Origin: Schaalia sp. Marseille-Q2122
GTDB lineage: Bacteria > Actinomycetota > Actinomycetes > Actinomycetales > Actinomycetaceae
Reading direction: 5' to 3'
NCBI RefSeq assembly: GCF_903645355.1
Contig: NZ_CAHJXR010000004.1
Location: forward strand, 124,001-188,000
DNA: 64,000 bases
Every line of letters begins with the position of its first letter. Position 1 is the first letter of the stretch. Of the stretch, positions 36,201 to 44,142 are shown piece after piece. A program made the translations under genes and the position numbers. The notes beneath the pieces are model-generated. The model was not told the origin of the DNA and ran no database searches. It saw only the letters and a program-made list of their open reading frames with translations.

Positions 36201-38797
36201 GCGACGAAGCACCTACCGACGTCATTAGCTCCGGGGAGGAAGCCGAGTTGGGGACGGCGGAGTTCCTGGACCCCCGAGCGCTACTCGTGGACTGGGCTAA
36301 CGCGAATGACGAGTGGGCTCGTCTGCTGGTCTCTGAAGTCATTGCGACCGGGCGTGCGGTTAGCGCTTCGACCATCGATAAGGCGTATCAGCTCTTCCGT
36401 CAGGAGAAGGCCCTCGACAATCGCGAGCTGCCTACAGTAGAGAAGATCGACATCGTCGCCAGGCAGGATGAGTCGGCACCACGGTTGTCCCTGACTCGCC
36501 TGTCGGAAGTGCGCGGTGTCAATGCCCTCGTCTCTGGAGCGGTGATCGAACCGCACGAGGGACTCACGATCCTCTACGGCGAGAATGGTACCGGCAAGAC
36601 TGGCTACTCCCGCATCTTCAAGGCGCTGGCAAACAGCCGAACGGCGGACACCATCCTCGGGAATATCAAAGCTGACGCGTCAGAAGATCAGGCAGCCAAA
36701 TTGGACTTCAAGCTCGGCGACGAGGCGCAAACGTTGACGTGGACGGGAGAACGCGGTGTCTCGCCGTTCACACGGATGTCGATCTTCGATAGCCCAGCAG
36801 TCACGACCCATGTCGATAGCGATCTCGACTACGTGTATACGCCAGCCTCACTGTCACTCTTCAGCCATGTTACGGCCGCAATCCAGGCGGTCGAGGCTCA
36901 GATCGATGCCTCTGCTGGGGCACTCGACACAGGCAGTTCCAGCCTCCTCGATCGGTTCCAGCACGGCTCTACTATCTACCCGCTGATCGAGACCCTTGGC
37001 GCCTCCACTGACCTCGCCGATCTCAAAGCGAAGGCGATCACCGGCGATGACGTCGACACGAAACTGGACGGACTCGCGCAGGCAGTCGGCGCGTTGCGCG
37101 AGAACACCATCGGCATGCAGATCACCGTGCTCAAGGCCGAACAACGTGTCTTAGCCCAGGCTTCTGTTGCCGCCGAGGCACTCGTGGCTTTCGACGCAAC
37201 TGCTTACAACAACGCTCTCGCCCGACGGGCGCAACTAACGTCGGACTACGAGACTTTTCGGTCTGAACTCTTCGCGGCCGCTGATCTCCCCGCCGAGCCT
37301 GATGACACCTGGAGCCAGTTCATCGAGTCTGGTGAGACATATCGGCAGCACCTCGTCGAACTTGATGCTCACGACTCGGATCGCTGCCTCTACTGCCGTC
37401 AGCCGCTGCTCGCCCCCGCCCGAGATCTGCTTTCAAGGTACTCCGCGTATCTCGAAGACAAGATCTCGGCCGACCTCCGAACTACGGATGCCTTCTTAGC
37501 GCAGCTGAAGCGCCAGGCCGCTGCGGTGCAGAGCAATGAACTCGTAGCATTCCTGAATGAGAATAGGGACACCAATGACCAGCCGTCCTACTTCGCTTGG
37601 GTAGACACGATCGAAGGAGCGCGGAGTGCCCTTGCGGCAGCGGCGACCTCAGGAGCGCCCGCCAACCTCGCTCTTCTGGAGCTGTTGAGCCAGCCCAAGA
37701 CTGACGTCGACAAGGCGCTGCTAACGGTTGGCTCCAGGCTTGCAAACTTGGAGGCGCAACAGCAGAACCGGACGCAAGCGCTCGCAGACAAGCAAGCCGA
37801 GTATCTCGAATACAAGGACGCCGTCGAGCTCGGGAAGTCCTGGGCTCTTATTGAGGCGCAGGTCAAGAACGCGAAGGAAGCCGATCAGCTGAAGACCCTG
37901 AAGCGACCACTGCAGCAACTCGTTAGGGCGGTGACGGGGCTGGCCAAGACTGCTAGTGATCAACTGATCAACCGGAGCTTTGATGCTCTCTTCCTTGAGG
38001 AGTGCGATGCCCTGCGTGCGCCTGCCCTGAAACTTCAGTTCGTCGGACGCAAGGGGAAGGCCCAGCGTCGCAAGGTCATGAGCGGTCGACACAAGCCGTC
38101 GAAGGTGCTCTCCGAAGGAGAGCAGAAGGTGCTGGCACTTGCCGACTTCTTAGCAGAAGCGAGGCTGGCCGGCATCACAGCGCCGGTGATCTTCGACGAT
38201 CCCGTTTCGAGCCTTGATCACCGTCGCATCAACGAGGTCGCGCAACGCGTCGCGTGGCTGGCCGAGGAGAACCAGGTCATCGTCTTCACACACGACATTC
38301 TGTTCGCCACCACGCTCCTTGGCCTGTTCGAGAAATCCAAGCGGTGCGCCTACTTCCAGATCACCGACGAGGACGGCAAAGGAAAGGTCACACGAGCGAC
38401 TGGCCCGCGCTGGGACACGCTCAGTGGCATCAAGGGAAAGATCAATAGCACAATCCAGGCGGCTCAACAGCAAGATGGCGAGGCGCGCGATGCGCTCGTT
38501 CGTGTCGGCTACGGCTGGCTTCGCTCCTGGTGTGAGGTATTCACCGAAACTGAGCTTTTACAGGGGGTAACCCAGCGATACCAGCCGAACGTCGGCATGA
38601 CACGCCTGTCCAACATCAACACGACAAAGCTGGGCGAGATCATCCCCAAGGTGACTGACGTCTTCGAGGAGGCGTGTCGATACATCGACGCGCATTCGCA
38701 GCCGCTTGTAACTCTTGGTGTGAGCCCGACGCTTGCAGGTCTGGAGCAGCACTGGGCGGAGCTTCAAGAGCTCAAGAAGGTCAACGATGGCAAGTAA
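36197..38797 (+). CDS. RloC/PrrC-like AAA_13 ATPase with zinc hook, candidate anticodon nuclease
   Basis: 866 residues. ABC-type ATPase halves: Walker A Y-G-E-N-G-T-G-K-T-G (~126-135), signature L-S-E-G-E-Q-K-V-L-A (~637), Walker B P-V-I-F-D-D-P-V-S-S-L-D (~660) and switch H in F-T-H-D-I. A long coiled coil between them is broken by C-L-Y-C at residues ~397-400, the zinc-hook form seen in RloC and Rad50. The ~150 residues after the ATPase contain R-S-W-C-E (R776, E780) and a His at about 833: an R-x3-E...H spacing reminiscent of the PrrC/RloC anticodon-nuclease triad, though the His is farther away than in PrrC. If correct, it would cut a tRNA when restriction is compromised. It is coupled to the AAA+ gene by ATGA. 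Confidence 0.78.
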   Translation: MSDEAPTDVISSGEEAELGTAEFLDPRALLVDWANANDEWARLLVSEVIATGRAVSASTIDKAYQLFRQEKALDNRELPTVEKIDIVARQDESAPRLSLTRLSEVRGVNALVSGAVIEPHEGLTILYGENGTGKTGYSRIFKALANSRTADTILGNIKADASEDQAAKLDFKLGDEAQTLTWTGERGVSPFTRMSIFDSPAVTTHVDSDLDYVYTPASLSLFSHVTAAIQAVEAQIDASAGALDTGSSSLLDRFQHGSTIYPLIETLGASTDLADLKAKAITGDDVDTKLDGLAQAVGALRENTIGMQITVLKAEQRVLAQASVAAEALVAFDATAYNNALARRAQLTSDYETFRSELFAAADLPAEPDDTWSQFIESGETYRQHLVELDAHDSDRCLYCRQPLLAPARDLLSRYSAYLEDKISADLRTTDAFLAQLKRQAAAVQSNELVAFLNENRDTNDQPSYFAWVDTIEGARSALAAAATSGAPANLALLELLSQPKTDVDKALLTVGSRLANLEAQQQNRTQALADKQAEYLEYKDAVELGKSWALIEAQVKNAKEADQLKTLKRPLQQLVRAVTGLAKTASDQLINRSFDALFLEECDALRAPALKLQFVGRKGKAQRRKVMSGRHKPSKVLSEGEQKVLALADFLAEARLAGITAPVIFDDPVSSLDHRRINEVAQRVAWLAEENQVIVFTHDILFATTLLGLFEKSKRCAYFQITDEDGKGKVTRATGPRWDTLSGIKGKINSTIQAAQQQDGEARDALVRVGYGWLRSWCEVFTETELLQGVTQRYQPNVGMTRLSNINTTKLGEIIPKVTDVFEEACRYIDAHSQPLVTLGVSPTLAGLEQHWAELQELKKVNDGK

Positions 38798-38864
38798 TGC
38801 TGGGCTTTCGAGCTGCAGGACAAGCAGCACCGTTGTGCGACACGATCCGATCGGCTGAGCCATC

Positions 38865-39593
38865 ATGAAAAGCCGATACGACGATGAACTGACCATGCAG
38901 CAGGGCCTGAACCTCGAGCAGGAGTCGGATTCAGCGAAGCACTTACTTGCATACGGCGTTCACACCCTCAGAACTGCCGCGTTCATTGAAACGACTCGCG
39001 ATCCAATCATGACGATGCTCTCGATTGGCGTCGAGAAACTCCTGAAGCTTTCACTTGGGCTTCTCTACGTTGAAGATAACCGGCGCTGGCTGCCCCTGGA
39101 AGTTCTTAAGAACGAGTACCGCCACGACCTCATCAAGATGGAACGGCTTCTTCGAGAGGCGATTCAGGAACGAGCCGATCGAGCAACGCATCGCTACTAC
39201 GTTGATCAGGCGTTGACGGCGGTAGAGAACGACCCCGTCTGGTTGCCTCTAGTCGCCGCGTTGAACCGCTACGGCAAAGAGGGGCGTTTCTACTATCTCG
39301 ATGCGCTTGCCGAGAACCCGCAGCGGGAGGAAAGCCCACAATCGTACTGGGATGTGGCTGAAAGGGCTGCGCTCGAAGACGAGCCGGGTTTGAATAGTTT
39401 ATTCGGCCGGATGATGTCGGACTTCTCGCTCTCTGACGAGTTCGATCAACGGCTCAACGCAAGGGTCGCAGACAGCCTGCAGAGGTGGTGGGATCTGGTC
39501 GCGATGGCAGCAGTTCAGGGTGTTCTGGGTGAGAGAGGTAAGGCATGGGGGCACGGTATTAAAGCAGTCGGTCGTCAGATCGTTGGTGACTAG
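38865..39593 (+). CDS. Helical protein of unknown function at end of restriction operon
   Basis: 242 residues starting 67 bp after the RloC-like gene, so probably still in the operon but not translationally coupled; the ribosome-binding site is weak. It is almost wholly alpha-helical and charged. The first ~100 residues (A-K-H-L-L-A-Y-G-V-H-T-L-R-T-A-A-F ... G-V-E-K-L-L-K-L-S-L-G-L-L) look like a HEPN- or nucleotidyltransferase-substrate-like helical bundle, but the R-x4-H RNase motif of active HEPN proteins is not evident (R-A-T-H-R-Y-Y at ~107 is the nearest). Could be an antitoxin, effector or regulator of the system. Confidence 0.55.
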   Translation: MKSRYDDELTMQQGLNLEQESDSAKHLLAYGVHTLRTAAFIETTRDPIMTMLSIGVEKLLKLSLGLLYVEDNRRWLPLEVLKNEYRHDLIKMERLLREAIQERADRATHRYYVDQALTAVENDPVWLPLVAALNRYGKEGRFYYLDALAENPQREESPQSYWDVAERAALEDEPGLNSLFGRMMSDFSLSDEFDQRLNARVADSLQRWWDLVAMAAVQGVLGERGKAWGHGIKAVGRQIVGD

Positions 39594-39661
39594 TCAAGCC
39601 GATCTCTTATCGCCTCGTCACAGTGAAAGTTGTACGGTGGGGTATTCTGCTCCAGTATCGA

Positions 39662-39985
39662 TCAGTGTTCTCGCCCATGTGAGTCGCGGGTCTTCACTCC
39701 GCGTCGTAGGAGCATCGTCCGGATAGTGACGGCGTCGAACTTGAGCTGCGCGCCGATACTCGCAAGCGAGAGGCCGGACTCATTGAGACGGACGACTATG
39801 CCGACCTGGTTCGGACTCATGCCCTTCGGCCGCTTCGTCGTGTAAGTCCGGTCGAGCACGTCGCTGACTGCGGCCCGATGGATATCGTGCCGAGCAGCAA
39901 TCTACTCCATCGTCTGGCCTGCTTTGGACTTGGCTACGATAGCCCGCTCCGTCTCGTCAGAGCAGCTTCTTGCCCGCGCGCGCCG
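39662..39985 (-). pseudogene. Fragment of a recombinase/transposase HTH region
   Basis: The minus strand encodes D-E-T-E-R-A-I-V-A-K-S-K-A-G-Q-T-M-E, a stop codon (TAG), then I-A-A-R-H-D-I-H-R-A-A-V-S-D-V-L-D-R and a second HTH (M-S-P-N-Q-V-G-I-V-V-R-L-N-E-S-G-L-S-L-A-S-I-G). Two helix-turn-helix units in a row and the final R-R-G-V-K-T-R match the DNA-binding tail of serine recombinases or related transposase heads. The catalytic part is gone and a stop splits what is left, so it is a relic of mobile DNA at the island's right end. Confidence 0.6.
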
Positions 39986-40036
39986 AGCGTAGAGGATGAG
40001 GAGCGTGTCGTGGCGCGGCAACTTTGGGTTACCGCC

Positions 40037-40104
40037 CAAATCTGCGTCTTGTTGTTAATTTTGCGTCGTGTGCGGGGCTGTTTTAACAACAAGACGCAGA
40101 TTTG
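40037..40104. repeat. 22-bp perfect inverted repeat
   Basis: Arms 40037-40058 and 40083-40104 are exact complements (CAAATCTGCGTCTTGTTGTT core) around 24 nt. No gene end is close on either strand. It is either a mobile-element end pair or a strong RNA hairpin; its position beside the recombinase relic and iterons favours a mobile origin. Confidence 0.85.
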
Positions 40105-40138
40105 TTGGATGATTCCCGGCCTCTGGAGGGGAAGAGTG

Positions 40139-40183
40139 TGGAAAGTTGCGGGATGAAATCTCCGAAAACTGCGGGATAGGATA
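40139..40183 (+). repeat. Two further 23-bp iterons, same family as 26963-27055
   Basis: GAAAGTTGCGGGATGA at 40141-40156 and CCGAAAACTGCGGGATAG at 40162-40179, in the same orientation and spacing as at the left end of the island. No ATPase gene follows; the FN3 gene terminator comes 30 bp later. This is likely the remains of a second copy. Confidence 0.88.
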
Positions 40184-40213
40184 AGTTTTCCGCAGAATCT
40201 CAACAAAAGTGTT

Positions 40214-40251
40214 CCGGGGAGGGTTGCCAGAAAAATGGCAACCCTCCCCGG
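40214..40251 (-). terminator. Terminator of the FN3 surface-protein gene
   Basis: 16-bp perfect stem (40214-40229 with 40236-40251), loop GAAAAA; on the minus strand it is followed by AACACTTTTG. 40 bp past the stop. Confidence 0.85.
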
Positions 40252-40290
40252 TAACTCTTAGCTTTGCCTAGTGATCGGCTAAGCGTCCCG

Positions 40291-43200
40291 TCAGGACTGA
40301 CGTACTGAGCGACGTGTTAGCACGCCAACGCTCAGGAGCAGAAGGCCAAGCAGTGCGATCGGCGCGGTCTCTGCACCGGTGCTTGCCAGGCGTGGAGAAG
40401 CCGACTTCCCCGACGGGCTTGCCTGCTGCGTGACCTTGGGTGTCGCAGTGTCAGAGGGCTTTGCAACAGATGGCTTATCAGTCGATGAAGGAGCCTGCCC
40501 CTTGGGAGCATCGGCCTTGGGCGGTACGACAGTGGGCGGCACAACCGTCGGAGGTACCTTGCTTGGAGGGGTAACGGCTGGAGGCGTGGGCTTCTGAGGC
40601 TGCGCAGCCGCTTGAGTGACCTTCCACGGAAGGCGAATTTCCTTGGCAGCCTTATCGGAGACAGGGGTAATAACCAAGGTGTGATCGCCCGCAGTGAAGG
40701 TGGCCGCTACCGCCGCTGGAATCCTCAAAGTCGCCTTGCCGTTCTTCACGACAATGGTGCCAAGCTCCACCGGCGTGGAATGGAGGCTCACCTTCCACGT
40801 TGAGCCTTCCTTCGCCTGAGTGAAAACGAGGTCAACGTTCGCTTCTTCACCCATGACAAAAGAGTTCACTGTCGCACCATTTGTCATCACGTGAACCGAG
40901 GCATCCGGTGTGCCTGGTCCAGGCTGGGGTTGGGGCTTGGGATTGGGTTGAGGTTGGGGTTGTGGCTTGGGATCGGGCTGAGGCTCAGGTTGCGGCTGGG
41001 GCTGAGGCTTGGGGTCTGGCTGGGTTCCCGGTCCAGGCTCAGGCTGCGGCTGGGGCTTGGGATCGGGTTGAGGCTCAGGCTGCGGTTGCGGCTGGGGCTT
41101 GGGATCGGGTTGAGGCTCAGGTTGCGGCTGAGGCTCAGGTTGCGGCTGCGGCTCAGGCTTTGGCGCAGGAGTCGTCACAAAGCTAATTGCGGTACCGGCA
41201 TCCATGCTGCGGTCGCTGATGGAGAGTTCATGGGCGGCCATGGTGCCAACAACGTAGGACTTCGCGCGATCGAAGGTCCCTGCAGGAACAGTGACGGTCG
41301 TCGTGAAGCTGCCGTCGCGGATCTCATGGGGCTTGACCCAGGTGGTGCCAGCGAAGGTAGCCAGAGCTGAGGTCGTGGGAGCCTTACCGGGAGCCCACAC
41401 GCTCGGGTCGGCAACGACAACGTAAATGCCTCGGCTGGCAGAGGAACCCAGGTAACCGGTTGCGGTCACGGTGAAGGTGGTAGCAGTGGCCGGATCAATG
41501 TTTTCAGTAGGAGTGACAGTGATCTGCGGATGTGGCACAACAGCGGGAGTGCCGACGGTGAAGTTATTGGATACGACCACGGCGCTTGAGCGTGCACCGT
41601 CGACCAGCTTCAGGGAAGCCTTGTACACGCCAGGACGCAGGTTATCGAGGACAACAAAATCCGTATCGGTGGGGGCATCCTTGATGAAGGACGTGAAGCC
41701 CGTGGGGCAGCTCGTGACACATTCGATGCGCACGAGCCAGCGCCCGTTCTTGGGCTCATAGCCGCTGCGAATCCACTGAACGGTGGCCTTGCTTGTGTCT
41801 TTATCGACGCTTGCGAAAACCTCGCTGGGTGGGGTCATCGCAAAATCGTCAAGGTTGGCGGGAATGGTGATGGGGTTTGACGGCTCTGACCAGGCAGACC
41901 AACCGTGGGCATTTTGAGCGCGCACTGTGAAGGTGTAGGTGACGCCAAGCGTGAGGTTCTTAATCGTCATGAACTCAGGCAGCGGGTCGTTCATATCCGC
42001 CTTGAGGGTGCGGACACTCTGGTCACTTCCGCGCAGTTCAATGTCGTAGTTGGTGACCTTCCCGCCAGGCTTGTGCGACGGCTCCAACCAGGATGCTTCG
42101 AGGGCCGTGGCATCCTTCAATGCGAGGCGCAGGTTCAGACCCTTGGGGGCGGCCGGAACCATATCCGCATCAGGAGTGGAGGCAGTCTGGATGGTCACCT
42201 GCCCAGTGCGAACGAGGGCGGAACGGAGCGGAGGAGCGAAGAAGCTGGAGGAGTCTTGGATCTCGGATTGCACGGTCGCAACGTAGACGCCGTCCTTAAG
42301 GCCAAAGAACTCAACAGCATTGAGAGCCTTACCGACCTCACGTTGATTGGCGTAGACCTCTTGCCCGTCAACGACGCGGTAGAGCTTGACGGAGTAGGAG
42401 GTAATCCGCGCATCAGTGGGGCGATCCCATACGATGCGTACGCCGTTCTTTCCGCTGAGGCTCAGGACGGGGTTCTTGGGTGCGGCGGGAGCAAAGCTGA
42501 ACTCGGTGCCTTCATCGAGGCGACGTTCGGAGAGTTGGGATGCTCCGGCTGCGAGGGTACCGATCACATATTCGCGGCCGAGGTCGATTGTGTCGGTCGT
42601 CAGGTCCAGGGTGACTGTCGTCGAAAAAGCGCCATTGACAATCTGTGCGGGCGCGATGTGAACCTGCTTGACGAACTCAGGAATTGGGAAGATTCCGGGG
42701 CGCCACAGTTCAGTGTCGGAAATGACCACGTCAACGCCGTATGTAGCGGCTGCTTCGCCGGTGTAGCCGGTGCCTGCAACAGTGAAGGTCGTCGGAGTCG
42801 ATGGGTCGAGCGCGTCGATCTTCTGGCCGGTGGGCACAGAGACAGCGAGGGTGGTGTTGGGGGTGGGGGTGAGTGTGACTGTTTCGTAGTCGGGGGTGGC
42901 GAAGGGGCCGACCCCGGCATTGTTCTTTGCGGCGACCTCAACCTTGTAGGTCTTGCCGGGGATGAGGTTTTCGACGATCACGTACTTGCTGGCAAGTTCG
43001 TGGGCCTCAGATAGCGTTGTCTCGACTGAAGGGCCGTTGTCTGTTGGGGTGAGGCGCACGATGTAGGAGTGCACGGTCGAGTTGCCCGGGTTTTTGGGGG
43101 GAAGGAAGTTCACCCCAACGGAGGTGTCGGACAGGATTCCTGCGATAACGCCCTGAGGTGCTGACGGGACACCAGCGGGTGCCGTTTCATTCCCCGACGA

Positions 43201-43791
43201 GGGGGGAGTGTGGGGGGAGTCGGGCGAAGTTGGTGGCTGATTGCCGGGAGGCGTTTGTTCGCCGCCCCCGTTAGCGCCGGGCGCTGGGGATTCACCAGGA
43301 TCGGGGGACTCGCCGGGTTCAGAGGGGTCGTTTGGCGAGGGCGGTGCGGCTTCCGGCGTCAGGGTGAATGGGCTGGAGATAATGGCGGTGCCGGCGATTG
43401 GGTCAATGTCCCAGGCATCTATAGCTTCGATAGTCACCGTGTACTCTGTGTCTGGCACCACCGTTGGGGCACCAAGCTGCAGGGGGCCGCGCTTGAGGTA
43501 GCGGGCAATTACGATGCGCGAATCCTGCTTAACAGTCACGCGGTAGTTGTGGGTGAATCCGGCAGCGGGCTCCCAGTTCACTGTCAAAGTTGTGTGATCG
43601 GCCGTAATGCTGACGTTTTGCGCAGCGGATTGATGTGTCGACTCCGTCCAGGTGATGCCGGTGTCGGTAGGGGGAGCGTCGGCAGCATGTGCTGGCATGA
43701 CCGCTGATGTGAAAAGCAGCGCGCTGAGGGTGACTGTTGCCAGCCCTGCGCGTAGTGCTGATCGGCTTCGTGATGTGAGCCTGATCGCCAT
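40291..43791 (-). CDS. Wall-anchored fibronectin type III surface protein, iron-box regulated
   Basis: 1166 residues, ATG 43791 with GAGGAGAG upstream. Signal peptide ends A-H-A-A-D. There are about five FN3 modules (W-x-P ... Y-x-V motifs), interleaved with two copies of a ~100-residue domain with T-T-F-T-V-x-x-T-G-Y ... W-x-P-G ... Y-V-(I/V)-G-T (~310-430 and ~760-880). The latter resembles the Ig-like repeats that accompany HtaA haem-binding domains in actinobacterial surface proteins, but no HtaA domain is visible. A P-E-P-Q-P-Q-P linker (bases ~40905-41165) and a final Ig-like module lead to LASTG, a membrane helix and R-R-S-V-R. A DtxR/IdeR-type box lies just upstream, so expression is probably induced by iron limitation. 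Possible role: haem or host-protein capture. Confidence 0.85.
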   Translation of the reverse strand: MAIRLTSRSRSALRAGLATVTLSALLFTSAVMPAHAADAPPTDTGITWTESTHQSAAQNVSITADHTTLTVNWEPAAGFTHNYRVTVKQDSRIVIARYLKRGPLQLGAPTVVPDTEYTVTIEAIDAWDIDPIAGTAIISSPFTLTPEAAPPSPNDPSEPGESPDPGESPAPGANGGGEQTPPGNQPPTSPDSPHTPPSSGNETAPAGVPSAPQGVIAGILSDTSVGVNFLPPKNPGNSTVHSYIVRLTPTDNGPSVETTLSEAHELASKYVIVENLIPGKTYKVEVAAKNNAGVGPFATPDYETVTLTPTPNTTLAVSVPTGQKIDALDPSTPTTFTVAGTGYTGEAAATYGVDVVISDTELWRPGIFPIPEFVKQVHIAPAQIVNGAFSTTVTLDLTTDTIDLGREYVIGTLAAGASQLSERRLDEGTEFSFAPAAPKNPVLSLSGKNGVRIVWDRPTDARITSYSVKLYRVVDGQEVYANQREVGKALNAVEFFGLKDGVYVATVQSEIQDSSSFFAPPLRSALVRTGQVTIQTASTPDADMVPAAPKGLNLRLALKDATALEASWLEPSHKPGGKVTNYDIELRGSDQSVRTLKADMNDPLPEFMTIKNLTLGVTYTFTVRAQNAHGWSAWSEPSNPITIPANLDDFAMTPPSEVFASVDKDTSKATVQWIRSGYEPKNGRWLVRIECVTSCPTGFTSFIKDAPTDTDFVVLDNLRPGVYKASLKLVDGARSSAVVVSNNFTVGTPAVVPHPQITVTPTENIDPATATTFTVTATGYLGSSASRGIYVVVADPSVWAPGKAPTTSALATFAGTTWVKPHEIRDGSFTTTVTVPAGTFDRAKSYVVGTMAAHELSISDRSMDAGTAISFVTTPAPKPEPQPQPEPQPQPEPQPDPKPQPQPQPEPQPDPKPQPQPEPGPGTQPDPKPQPQPQPEPQPDPKPQPQPQPNPKPQPQPGPGTPDASVHVMTNGATVNSFVMGEEANVDLVFTQAKEGSTWKVSLHSTPVELGTIVVKNGKATLRIPAAVAATFTAGDHTLVITPVSDKAAKEIRLPWKVTQAAAQPQKPTPPAVTPPSKVPPTVVPPTVVPPKADAPKGQAPSSTDKPSVAKPSDTATPKVTQQASPSGKSASPRLASTGAETAPIALLGLLLLSVGVLTRRSVRQS

Positions 43792-43836
43792 GAATCTCTC
43801 CTCGTAATAATGAAGCGGAGCTCTTCCTTAATTGAG

Positions 43837-43855
43837 AAAGGTTAGGCTAACCTTC
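43837..43855. promoter_or_regulatory. DtxR/IdeR iron box
   Basis: AAAGGTTAGGCTAACCTTC matches the 19-bp DtxR consensus TTAGGTTAGSCTAACCTAA at 15 positions, with the central 15 bp perfect. It lies 46-64 bp upstream of the FN3 gene start and about 290 bp upstream of the divergent lipoprotein gene, so repression by Fe-loaded DtxR would hit the FN3 gene first. Confidence 0.88.
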
Positions 43856-44142
43856 GCTGCAACCATAGAGCTGTCGAGGATTAAAAATCAAGAACGAACA
43901 AGATTGAAATATTGAAGCGATCATGGTGAATGTCTGAAGGCGTGCAGAAAAAACGCGGGGGATCCTCCAGGGCTGTCAAGAAAGCTCGGGAAAGTCCTGG
44001 CAAAGTCCTGAAGTGCAAATCTTTCAGTAGCGTCGCATGTCAGGATGGAAACAGGCAATGCCATGAAACCGACAAAAGCTCCCAAGCCGAGTGCCCTCCA
44101 GGCTGCTTTCGATCGGGGGTTTGTGGCGTCGAAGGAGGAATA

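Noticed and set aside
40900-41170. CRISPR-like short repeats
   Set aside because: They encode the P-E-P-Q-P-Q-P linker of the FN3 protein; no spacers of constant length.
43930-44142. Longer start for the lipoprotein gene
   Set aside because: Would bury the signal peptide behind 71 charged residues; AAGGAGG and ATG 44143 fit.
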